NCBI RefSeq assembly: GCF_009711475.1
Contig: NZ_SMMD01000807.1
Coordinates: 1 to 8,978, forward strand
Direction: 5' to 3'
Source: Fulvivirga aurantia
GTDB taxonomy: Bacteria > Bacteroidota > Bacteroidia > Cytophagales > Cyclobacteriaceae
Length of the DNA stretch: 8,978 nucleotides
Position 1 is the stretch's first letter. Each line of letters begins with the position of its first letter. The position numbers and the translations under genes are program-made. Of the stretch, positions 1 to 6,530 are shown one piece after another. The notes under the pieces were generated by a model that made no database searches, was not told the origin of the DNA, and saw only the letters and a list, made by a program, of their open reading frames with translations.

Positions 1-63
1 GGAATTGTAAATGGATCACCTGTCGTCAGGACTAATTCAGAATACTACATTTATGTAGATTAA
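1..63 (+). CDS. 3' end of an unidentified gene (C-terminal 20 residues)
   Basis: Frame 1 is open from the left edge to a TAA stop at 61-63 and reads GIVNGSPVVRTNSEYYIYVD. The start lies outside the window. The alternating polar/aromatic ending (YYIYVD) would suit a terminal beta-strand, for example of an exported or immunoglobulin-like domain, but 20 residues are too few to assign a family. The next gene starts 35 bases downstream on the same strand with no terminator between them, so the two are probably co-transcribed. That this is real coding sequence is inferred from the open frame, strand and spacing. Confidence 0.5.
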   Translation, partial: GIVNGSPVVRTNSEYYIYVD

Positions 64-98
64 TAATATTTCAAATTTTAAATAAAAAGTAACCAATA

Positions 99-800
99 AT
101 GAAAAAAATAATTTTAATGTGTCTTTTAGCTAGTCCTGTAATTACCTGGGCACAAGATACCGAAGGTACTGTAGAAGTTGAGAGTCAATATAAGCCGACA
201 GGAGGAGACAAAACACTTGAATTACAATTCGAACCTTTCGGAGACAATCCAATTAACATCAATGGAATAAGAGCGAGATGGTTTTCATCACAAAGAAGTG
301 CCTTTAGACTCAACATTTTTGTAGGTGTAGATGCAGACTCTGAAATAACGCAACAGTCTGATCCTGATCTGGATTTAAAGGAATTAAAAGATAAAGACAT
401 GACTGTGTCAATCAACATCAGACCAGGTATGGAAAAGCACCTAAAGGGCACTGAAAAGCTGTCGCCATACTTTGGGTGGGAGGCTGACCTAGCTTACCAG
501 ACATCATCTAATAGAACAGAATTTCAAAATAATGATAATGTTGAATACTCGAAGGTGATCAATACTAACGGCTTCGCAAGAGTAGGGCTTAATGCTATTG
601 CCGGTATGGACTTTTATGTATCACCTAAACTATATTTAGGTGCTGAACTTGGGTTTGGAGCAAGTTATACCAGGTTGCTTTCAGTAAAACTGAAGAGTAA
701 TGTTGATGGTTTTCAGAAGCCAGATCCTGTAAAACGTGGAGGTTCAATAGACATTGGCCCCAATGTGAATGCACAAATTAGATTAGGGTATGCGTTTTAG
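99..800 (+). CDS. Exported outer-membrane beta-barrel-like protein
   Basis: A 233-residue protein with a clear Sec signal peptide: KK at residues 2-3, a hydrophobic core (IILMCLLASPVI), and a likely signal peptidase I cut after T-W-A at residue 18, leaving Q19 first. The mature part alternates polar and hydrophobic/aromatic residues in strand-like segments (TLELQFEPF, FRLNIFVGV, MTVSINIRPGM, SPYFGWEADLAY, GFARVGLNAIAGMDFYV, LYLGAELGFGASY, NAQIRLGYAF). It ends in aromatic Phe, as is typical of the outer-membrane insertion signal. The size suits a small 8-10-stranded barrel of the OmpA/OmpW-like or 'outer membrane beta-barrel' class common in Bacteroidetes. Ligand and function cannot be read from the sequence. 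The ATG at 99 is the only start that gives a full signal peptide. It overlaps the downstream lipoprotein gene by 11 bases, which suggests translational coupling and perhaps a shared envelope role. Confidence 0.8.
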   Translation: MKKIILMCLLASPVITWAQDTEGTVEVESQYKPTGGDKTLELQFEPFGDNPININGIRARWFSSQRSAFRLNIFVGVDADSEITQQSDPDLDLKELKDKDMTVSINIRPGMEKHLKGTEKLSPYFGWEADLAYQTSSNRTEFQNNDNVEYSKVINTNGFARVGLNAIAGMDFYVSPKLYLGAELGFGASYTRLLSVKLKSNVDGFQKPDPVKRGGSIDIGPNVNAQIRLGYAF

Positions 801-1476
801 ATTGAACCATTGTGTTTATCTAATATTGCTAAGCTTCATTTTTGGTGCATGTGATGAAACTGATGGCAACAAGACGCCTTTAAGAACCTCTATTAATTCA
901 GTAGATGACTTGCAGGAATTTATCAGTGGACTGACATATACTTACACAGATGAAGCCGGGAATATAGTAGAGTTCGTTCCTAATAATATCTATTCTGATA
1001 TGCCAAGCACAAATTTCGTTTGGTCATCTGATGGGTTTGACAGCAAAAATAATGAGTCTATCAGCTTGCAAAATGAGGGGTCAGCCATATTGATTGTGAA
1101 CGGAGTTGAAAAAAAAATGAATAATGTAATCTGCACCACTGTATTGGATTTAAAGAATCGATACCCAGATATTTACTTTGATAACAAATTTTTAGATTAT
1201 TATGTATTTATTGCGGCTGTTGACAAATTTTCTGATGAAGAGTTGATAAATCCTAGTATTGGAACAATAACGGAATACATGCAGTTTTTAATTAATCCTA
1301 ATGCGACCAGCGATGATGGAAGCAGAGCTTTAGGCTTTTACATTGAATCTGAGGATATTTTGTATTTTTATGGGAATTATCAAGTGGATAATACGGGGTT
1401 AATCGCTGAAGGAAAAGCTTTTGATTTTTTCTCCGGAGAGAGGTTATATTATATAGCTCGATTCTACTGTGATTAA
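790..1476 (+). CDS. Predicted lipoprotein of unknown function
   Basis: A 228-residue protein whose N-terminus reads as a lipoprotein signal: Arg at residues 2 and 4, a hydrophobic stretch (YLILLSFIF), then F-G-A-C with the lipidated Cys at residue 21. The Cys is followed by Asp-Glu (CDETDG). Acidic residues just after the Cys resemble the lipoprotein surface-export signal described in Bacteroidetes, so the protein may face outward on the outer membrane. The rest is acidic and soluble-looking, with no domain I recognise. The ATG at 790 lies inside the end of the preceding gene, in another frame, with an 11-base overlap. It gives a complete signal peptide, which supports the start. The protein is probably made with the beta-barrel protein upstream. 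The stop at 1474-1476 is followed by a strong terminator. Confidence 0.78.
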   Translation: MRFRLNHCVYLILLSFIFGACDETDGNKTPLRTSINSVDDLQEFISGLTYTYTDEAGNIVEFVPNNIYSDMPSTNFVWSSDGFDSKNNESISLQNEGSAILIVNGVEKKMNNVICTTVLDLKNRYPDIYFDNKFLDYYVFIAAVDKFSDEELINPSIGTITEYMQFLINPNATSDDGSRALGFYIESEDILYFYGNYQVDNTGLIAEGKAFDFFSGERLYYIARFYCD

Positions 1477-1491
1477 TCAAATACTTTGATT
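1475..1491. repeat. Short perfect inverted repeat at the lipoprotein stop codon
   Basis: AATCAAA (1475-1481) and TTTGATT (1485-1491) are perfect inverted copies around a 3-base spacer. The left arm includes the last two bases of the TAA stop. The repeat lies 12 bases before the strong terminator hairpin. It is AT-rich and probably weak alone. It may add to 3'-end stability or may be chance. Confidence 0.35.
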
Positions 1492-1502
1492 GAAGATAAA
1501 AC

Positions 1503-1537
1503 AGCAGCGTGTGATATAATCACACGCTGCTTTTGTT
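1503..1537. terminator. Bidirectional rho-independent terminator between convergent genes
   Basis: GCAGCGTGTGAT (1504-1515) pairs perfectly with ATCACACGCTGC (1519-1530) around a 3-base ATA loop. One more A-T pair (1503/1531) makes a 13-bp stem. On the + strand the stem runs into TTTTGTTTT (from 1531), the U-tract that ends the lipoprotein transcript. On the - strand the same stem is followed by TGTTTTAT, a shorter T-rich run that can end the 1257-residue PAS protein transcript. It lies 26 bases after the lipoprotein stop and about 20 bases after the PAS gene stop (1558). Its position in the only convergent gap of the window fits a two-way terminator. Confidence 0.9.
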
Positions 1538-1557
1538 TTACCCCTTTCATAACCCCT

Positions 1558-4500
1558 TCAAGCCATCTGATTCTCTTTTTTGGAATTCTTAGATACTGAA
1601 TTTTTTCCTTCTGTTTGTGATATGATACTGCTAACTACACCATCTAGTTCTTGAGCAGCGTCCACTAGTCTGCTTACAATTTCATCGGGTGAGTGACATT
1701 GATTTTTGTAATTGATGAGTAGGTTGGAAAGTCCTTTGATGCGTGCCAGAGGAGCTTTTACTACATGAGATTGCAACCAGGCAATTTCTCTCAATCGCTT
1801 GTTGTTTTCAGAGATGGCGAGCATATTCTTTCTAAGTGTTTCCTTACTTTTCATCTCTTTAGTGATGTCATAGTTGATACCAATTAACCTGGTAGCTCGA
1901 CCGTTATTGTTTCTTACTACATGAGCAATGGTTTTTAGATATTTTATAGTGCGAGACGGTAGTTGTATGCGGAAGTAAGTATTGAGTTCCTTATTACCCT
2001 TAATGGCCTGCAAAATTTCTTGATTAGTACGCTCCAAATCTTCGTTATGAACACGATCATTCCAGCTTGGTAGCATGTTTTCATCAAGGTTTCCTGAAGT
2101 TTCAAATAGCTCATGCTGATTTTTATCCCAAAGTAGAAGCTGATTCTTTAAATCTAAATCCCAAATACCAATATTGGCAGTTTTAGATGCTAGCTCATAT
2201 TTAATATTTGTCTCTTTGAGCTTTTCTGTAAAGGTCTTATGCTGTGTTATGTCTTGAATACTGCCGAAGAACCTTATACACCGATCTCCTAAATACTCTC
2301 CATTACCAATTACTCTTACCCATCTTAAATTGTTTTTTGCTGTTTTGATTTGGACCTCAACGTCAAAATTTGTGATTTCATTATTTAAAACCTGAGATTT
2401 GAGTTTTTCGAGTTTGTTTCGATGAGGGCCTTCGAGAGCAAACGATGCGGAATTTTCCAATAAGGGTTCATAATCCTCATCTACTTCATGTATTTGCTTC
2501 ACAATACTCGACCAATATATTTTCTGAGAGATTACATCAAATGACCAATTACCTATGCGTGCCAGCTCATTCGATTTTTGTAATAGAGTATTTATTTCTT
2601 TCAGGCTGGTAATATCTTTAGCTACAGCATAGACGGCTTGCTCTTCTTTAATGAAAGCTGAAGTCCAGGCGAGCCAGATAGTTTTACCAGACTTTGATAT
2701 ATACCTATTTTCAAAATACTTGGTTCTACCTGTTTTAAAAAGGGCCTTATTTTCAATTTTACTTTTTTCGATATCATCAGGATGTATGAAGTCAGTAATC
2801 GGTGAGTTGAGCAATTCTTCCTCATTATAACCCAACAGTCTGCAAAATGCAGGATTTACTTTTTTAAAAAATTTAGTGTCTGAAATACTTAAAATGTCTG
2901 GAGAAAGCTCGAAGAATGTGTTTAGCTCATGTTCAATTTTCATTCTTTTCAGCTCAGGCCCAAATCTTTGGCCTAGGCGTTTGAGTACTCGTATTTTATG
3001 TTCTGTGAGCTCAGATTGAGGACGTTTGGTGAAGAGAAGAACTACACCAATCACCTCACCTCCAAAATATATGGGTATAGCAATACCTGTTTGCAGCCCA
3101 TATTTTTTAGCCTCTTCGTTGCGTATAAATTGCTGATTAGAACCAAGATCATTCCATATGATAAGATCCTGCGATTCCCAGCCGGCACCTTGTAGACATT
3201 CTCCGAACTTAGTTTCAACGTACTCTTTGGTAACACTAAAAAAAGGCTTTAGCTCAGGCTTAGCGCAGTATTCGGCTGCTTTCACCAAACTTGAATCTTG
3301 CGTATTGGTAAACCACCCTTCGGCCAGCGCAAAATCAGAAAACTTGGCCAGCTCTGCGATTACGATTTTATAGCGAGCTGAAAAGGAGAGAGGCTTGCTG
3401 ATTTTTGTATTGATATTTCGATATAACTTGTTTTCGGCCTCTTTATTTTTTCTAAAAGTAATGTCTCTTTGCACGCTTATCCAATGGGTGTACCAACCAT
3501 TGTCATCAGCCAGTGGTGAAATAGAAAACTCAACCCAAAACTCTTTACCTTCTTTGGTATAGTTTAATACTTCTACACGGCATGGTTTCCATGCGCGCAT
3601 GGCTGTCCGTATTTTTTGCAATGCTTTTTTAGAGGTTTTAGGGCCTTGTAACATTCTTGGGGTATTTCCAATCACCTCCTCAAGCTGGTATCCGGTGTTC
3701 TTCAAAAATGCATCGTTGGCATATACAATTTTTGGTCCCGGTTCGCTTTGCGGCTCGGCCTCTGTGATGAGTACCGCATCTGTTGTATTTGTTACGATCG
3801 ACTGCATGAGCTTGAGCGCGCGGTGATTTTCTTTACGCTCTGTGACGTCACGCATGGCACCAATTGTACGATAGGCCTTGCCATTAAAATGCCTTAAAAT
3901 CAAGGTTTGATCTTCAATTTCGGCATAAGAACCATCCTTTTTCTTAAACCTGTAGGAGGCAGACCAGTGGGTCTCTTTACCTTGAAGGGCTTCATTAAGG
4001 CTTTTTACTATACTTTCACGCTCGTCAACGTGTATGTTGTTTTCCCAAAAGCTCAACTGATTGGCTTCATCGGGATGATAGCCAAATAAGTGTAAGAAAT
4101 TATCTCCCAAATACAGTTCGTTGGTGGCGATGTCGTAATCCCAAACGGCATCATGCGTTGCTTTCATTACATATCGGTAGCGCTCGTTGGTTTCTTCCAG
4201 TTTCCGTTTGGTGGCCACCACTTCTGTGATATCACTGCAAGTCATAATCATGTGTGGTTGCCCGTCTATATTGATTCTATGGCCAACTACGAGCGCATTT
4301 ACTACGTTATTGTTGTAATCTATCAGATTAGTTTCACCAAACTCTATTTTTTCGTCTTCATTTGATTTGGAAAGATTGCTTATAAATGTAGCTACATCCT
4401 CTTTTGCTATTAATTGGTCAATGGTCTTTTCTGTAAATTGACTTATATTGAATCCATGTTGACTAATGGCTGCCTCATTTACATCTGTAACTTGCAAATT

Positions 4501-5331
4501 GCGTAAGCAAAAGATTATTTTAGGTACGGGGCTTTTATAGAATAGGAGGCTATATTTTTCATTTGATACTTTTACTTTGTCTTCTATTTTGAGTCTGATT
4601 GTAGCGTCTTCTATTGCACCAATTACCCGGTAAGGAAGGCCTTTCTCATCTTTTAAAAGGATTGCACACTCTTTGAGGTAAGCGAAAGACCCATTGGGTT
4701 TTCTAAATCTATACTGTTGCTCCCATTCATCATTTTGATTATGACCGGAAAGCAAGTCGTGAATGCTATTAGTGACATTTTCCAGGTCATCAGGATGTAT
4801 TTTTGAAAGGAGATCCTGAATATTCTTTATATCATTTTTGTGATACCCCAATTTTGTAAGTAATGTATCGCCCCAGGTGATTTCGTTTATTTGCAAATTC
4901 CAATCAAAAATGATATCAGAGGTGGCTTTAGTGGCATACTGCAGCCTTTCATTCAATATCTTTAACTGTTTGTCTGTTTCGTATCTTTTTGTGATGTCTG
5001 TAATGTTGGCTATGGCACTTTTACCATCACTTAGTAATTTGGTCGAAACTTCAACGTAAATGCTTCGGCCATCTTTGCTTATATTTTTCCATTCCTGATT
5101 GTCAATTTTACCTTTCGAAGCTAATAAATCTGCACCGGCTTCCATTCTTTTGTGGTCAGCTTGATCAATAACATCGCTCAGCTTCATTTTACTAAACTCA
5201 CTCCTCGTGTAGCCATAAATTTTGGTGGCGGCTTCATTTACTTTCAGAATTTGCAGGGATTGTAAACAATAAACAATAGCTGGCTGAGGTGCACTCTCAA
5301 AGTACTCTTCATAATTGTAAGTAAATGCCAT
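1558..5331 (-). CDS. Soluble multi-PAS/GAF sensor with a histidine-box dimerization segment but no ATP-binding domain
   Basis: A 1257-residue protein with no signal peptide or membrane helix, so it should be cytoplasmic. By eye the order is: PAS1 (about 5-117), PAS2 (128-248), PAS3 (258-370), PAS4 (383-497), PAS5 (507-626), GAF (636-797), PAS6 (803-912), PAS7 (920-1030), PAS8 (1043-1157), then a helical segment of 1165-1245. Most PAS units end in the usual D-[IV]-T motif (NITDIT, CSDIT, MRDVT, VQRDIT, AKDIT, IQDIT, NYDIT). The last segment carries a histidine-kinase dimerization box, WLQSHVVKAPLARI, with His1189, but the usual acidic residue after His is Val. Only 68 residues follow, with none of the N, G1 or G2 boxes of a HATPase domain. 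It therefore cannot be an autokinase as written. PAS1-2 and PAS3-4 look like a duplicated two-domain unit. PAS5 is LOV-like but lacks the photoactive Cys. The ATG at 5331 directly precedes PAS1. It is the last gene of the leftward cluster and ends at the shared terminator. Its role is inferred: a signal-integrating partner or scaffold for a kinase encoded nearby or elsewhere. Confidence 0.88.
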   Translation of the reverse strand: MAFTYNYEEYFESAPQPAIVYCLQSLQILKVNEAATKIYGYTRSEFSKMKLSDVIDQADHKRMEAGADLLASKGKIDNQEWKNISKDGRSIYVEVSTKLLSDGKSAIANITDITKRYETDKQLKILNERLQYATKATSDIIFDWNLQINEITWGDTLLTKLGYHKNDIKNIQDLLSKIHPDDLENVTNSIHDLLSGHNQNDEWEQQYRFRKPNGSFAYLKECAILLKDEKGLPYRVIGAIEDATIRLKIEDKVKVSNEKYSLLFYKSPVPKIIFCLRNLQVTDVNEAAISQHGFNISQFTEKTIDQLIAKEDVATFISNLSKSNEDEKIEFGETNLIDYNNNVVNALVVGHRINIDGQPHMIMTCSDITEVVATKRKLEETNERYRYVMKATHDAVWDYDIATNELYLGDNFLHLFGYHPDEANQLSFWENNIHVDERESIVKSLNEALQGKETHWSASYRFKKKDGSYAEIEDQTLILRHFNGKAYRTIGAMRDVTERKENHRALKLMQSIVTNTTDAVLITEAEPQSEPGPKIVYANDAFLKNTGYQLEEVIGNTPRMLQGPKTSKKALQKIRTAMRAWKPCRVEVLNYTKEGKEFWVEFSISPLADDNGWYTHWISVQRDITFRKNKEAENKLYRNINTKISKPLSFSARYKIVIAELAKFSDFALAEGWFTNTQDSSLVKAAEYCAKPELKPFFSVTKEYVETKFGECLQGAGWESQDLIIWNDLGSNQQFIRNEEAKKYGLQTGIAIPIYFGGEVIGVVLLFTKRPQSELTEHKIRVLKRLGQRFGPELKRMKIEHELNTFFELSPDILSISDTKFFKKVNPAFCRLLGYNEEELLNSPITDFIHPDDIEKSKIENKALFKTGRTKYFENRYISKSGKTIWLAWTSAFIKEEQAVYAVAKDITSLKEINTLLQKSNELARIGNWSFDVISQKIYWSSIVKQIHEVDEDYEPLLENSASFALEGPHRNKLEKLKSQVLNNEITNFDVEVQIKTAKNNLRWVRVIGNGEYLGDRCIRFFGSIQDITQHKTFTEKLKETNIKYELASKTANIGIWDLDLKNQLLLWDKNQHELFETSGNLDENMLPSWNDRVHNEDLERTNQEILQAIKGNKELNTYFRIQLPSRTIKYLKTIAHVVRNNNGRATRLIGINYDITKEMKSKETLRKNMLAISENNKRLREIAWLQSHVVKAPLARIKGLSNLLINYKNQCHSPDEIVSRLVDAAQELDGVVSSIISQTEGKNSVSKNSKKENQMA

Positions 5332-5357
5332 GGGTGCGTTGGATTTTAAATTTTGGT

Positions 5358-5373
5358 ATAGTAAAGTTACTAT
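5358..5373. promoter_or_regulatory. Dyad upstream of the multi-PAS gene, possible operator or promoter element
   Basis: ATAGTAA (5358-5364) and TTACTAT (5367-5373) form a perfect 7-bp inverted repeat with a 2-base spacer, in the 90-base gap before the multi-PAS gene. On the - strand it contains TAACTTTA (5369-5362), a 7-of-8 match to the Bacteroidetes -7 consensus TAnnTTTG, about 30 bases before the ATG. I see no good TTG -33 box at the right distance. The spacing and symmetry suit a regulator site over a promoter, but this is inference from one copy. Confidence 0.3.
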
Positions 5374-5421
5374 GCAGTAATTGCTTAAACATCGGGTAAA
5401 AAACCATTTTGAGAAATAGGT

Positions 5422-5778
5422 TTATTTCTTACTCTGAAGAATGGATTGAATGTGAGCAGCCGGATTATCATCAGAATTAAAGACTTTGTGAAACCCCATT
5501 TCAAGATATTTATCTTTCATAGTATGGGATGCATCTGCACTATAGCACCACACATGACCTTTTGGGAAGCGCGCTATGCAAATGTCCAGAATATCTTCCG
5601 GGTCATGCTCGAGGTGATGAATATCTACCAGCACTATACTCTCGCTACTCTCTATGGCTTCTTTGTCCAGGTATTTAAAGTTTAAATCACGTGATAATAC
5701 AAAGTAGCCGTTCTCTTGCTTGCTGGGAATAAATGTAGGTAGAGTAGAAATTTTATTTCCTGCCAAAACCACTAACAT
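5422..5778 (-). CDS. Small receiver-like (pseudo-receiver) protein
   Basis: A 118-residue protein from the ATG at 5778. The frame is also open to a TTG at 5826, which would add 16 residues, but those bases look more like a promoter. The size and hydrophobic pattern resemble a response-regulator receiver domain. A first strand MLVVLAG is followed by a strand ending in Asp (SIVLVD, Asp52) at the phosphoacceptor position. A strand VWCYSAD then puts Ser80 at the conserved Ser/Thr position, and YLEMGFHKVF resembles the 'GA..YL.K' region. Key residues are missing: the first strand has no acidic pair, and the conserved Lys, seven residues after Gly95, is Ser102. It is thus probably a degenerate receiver unable to carry out normal phosphotransfer, or an unrelated alpha/beta protein. 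It lies between the NarL-type regulator (89-base gap) and the multi-PAS protein (90-base gap), all on the same strand. Assignment to the receiver fold is inferred from pattern and context. Confidence 0.65.
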   Translation of the reverse strand: MLVVLAGNKISTLPTFIPSKQENGYFVLSRDLNFKYLDKEAIESSESIVLVDIHHLEHDPEDILDICIARFPKGHVWCYSADASHTMKDKYLEMGFHKVFNSDDNPAAHIQSILQSKK

Positions 5779-5794
5779 AGTACCAACTTTTAAG

Positions 5795-5826
5795 CTAAAA
5801 TACTCACATACAGTGGTTTGAGTCAA
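5795..5826 (-). promoter_or_regulatory. Candidate Bacteroidetes-type promoter for the pseudo-receiver gene
   Basis: Reading leftward, TTG (5826-5824), a 21-base spacer and TATTTTAG (5802-5795) match the Bacteroidetes housekeeping promoter pattern: a -33 TTG, 19-22 bases, and a -7 TAnnTTTG, with 7 of 8 positions in the -7 box. The ATG at 5778 follows 16 bases later, implying a very short leader. This would let the pseudo-receiver and multi-PAS genes be expressed apart from the upstream kinase-regulator pair. It also argues against the TTG at 5826 being a start codon. AT-rich DNA yields such matches by chance. Confidence 0.35.
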
Positions 5827-5867
5827 GGGGGATTTTCGTAATTTCTATCTAAGAGAATTACCTAATT

Positions 5868-6527
5868 TTATAATTCAATGAGGTTGTTTTTTATGGCAAA
5901 AACTACCAGGCCTGCCACTGAGTTGGTATGTGTTTTACCCAAAAGATTTTGTTTGTGCGTATCGACAGTTCTGGGGCTTATATGAAGTCTTTCTGCTATT
6001 TCATGATTTGATAAATCCTTCACAATCAAATCTAGAATCTCTAATTCCCTTTTCGTTAAGCCTTTGGCCTCTTCTGATTGCTCACTTTTGATCCTTGTCA
6101 TGGCCATCATTACCTCATGACTAACAGCAGGGCTGAAGTAACTACCTCCTTTGTAGACAATGTCTATCGCTTTGGTCAGTTCTTCTTTATCACAATCCTT
6201 TAAAATGTAGCCCATAGCTCCCGCCTGCAGCATATTTTTAATATGACCACTTTGCTTTACCATGGTGAGTGCCAATACTTTAATTTGAGGATATTCTTTG
6301 CTGAGGGTTTTTGTACACTCTATACCGTTTAACTCTGGCATATTTATATCCATAAGTATGATATCAGGTATAAGGCTCATATTGCTTAACATGCTCAATA
6401 CTTCTTTACCATTGCTGGCCTCACCAATAAATAAAAATTGAGGGGAATACTCTAGAATAATAGACTTAAAGCCTTCTCTTACTATGTTGTGATCGTCTAC
6501 TATAAAAATACTTATAGGTTTACTCAT
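5868..6527 (-). CDS. NarL/FixJ-family response regulator (receiver + LuxR-type HTH)
   Basis: A 219-residue two-domain transcription regulator of normal length for the family. The receiver domain (about 5-125) has the acidic pair Asp11-Asp12 (FIVDDHN), phosphoacceptor Asp60 in LMDINMPELNG, Thr88 (LALT) and Lys110 (YILKD), so all catalytic residues are present. After a linker (about 140-156), the LuxR/GerE DNA-binding domain starts at LTKRELEIL (157) and has the recognition helix region ISPRTVDTHKQNL. Phosphorylation by its cognate kinase should trigger DNA binding; target genes cannot be told from this window. The ATG at 6527 comes just 3 bases after the stop of the sensor kinase gene (TAA GCT ATG), so the two are almost certainly co-translated. 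The HisKA_3 type of that kinase is the classic partner of NarL-type regulators. Nothing in the gene looks degraded. Confidence 0.95.
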   Translation of the reverse strand: MSKPISIFIVDDHNIVREGFKSIILEYSPQFLFIGEASNGKEVLSMLSNMSLIPDIILMDINMPELNGIECTKTLSKEYPQIKVLALTMVKQSGHIKNMLQAGAMGYILKDCDKEELTKAIDIVYKGGSYFSPAVSHEVMMAMTRIKSEQSEEAKGLTKRELEILDLIVKDLSNHEIAERLHISPRTVDTHKQNLLGKTHTNSVAGLVVFAIKNNLIEL

Positions 6528-6530
6528 AGC

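Noticed and set aside
64..98. Possible promoter in the gap before the beta-barrel gene
   Set aside because: The gap is very AT-rich but has no TTG with a correctly spaced TAnnTTTG, so co-transcription from upstream is more likely.
185..451. Open frame of 88 codons on the - strand inside the beta-barrel gene
   Set aside because: It is antisense to a gene with a clear signal peptide and strand pattern, and its translation has no recognisable features.
2998..5059. Several + strand open frames of 60-75 codons antisense to the multi-PAS gene, plus short - strand frames within it
   Set aside because: They lie wholly inside well-supported PAS and GAF coding sequence in other frames, and their translations look random.
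5398..5421. AAAA-TGG-TTTTTT hairpin after the receiver-like gene, considered as a terminator
   Set aside because: An A/T-only stem of four pairs is too weak. Read-through into the multi-PAS gene remains likely.
5836..5860. Inverted repeat GTAATT...AATTAC after the response regulator gene, considered as a terminator
   Set aside because: The stem is short, AT-rich and has a bulge, and it lacks a following T-tract. It is unlikely to stop transcription efficiently.
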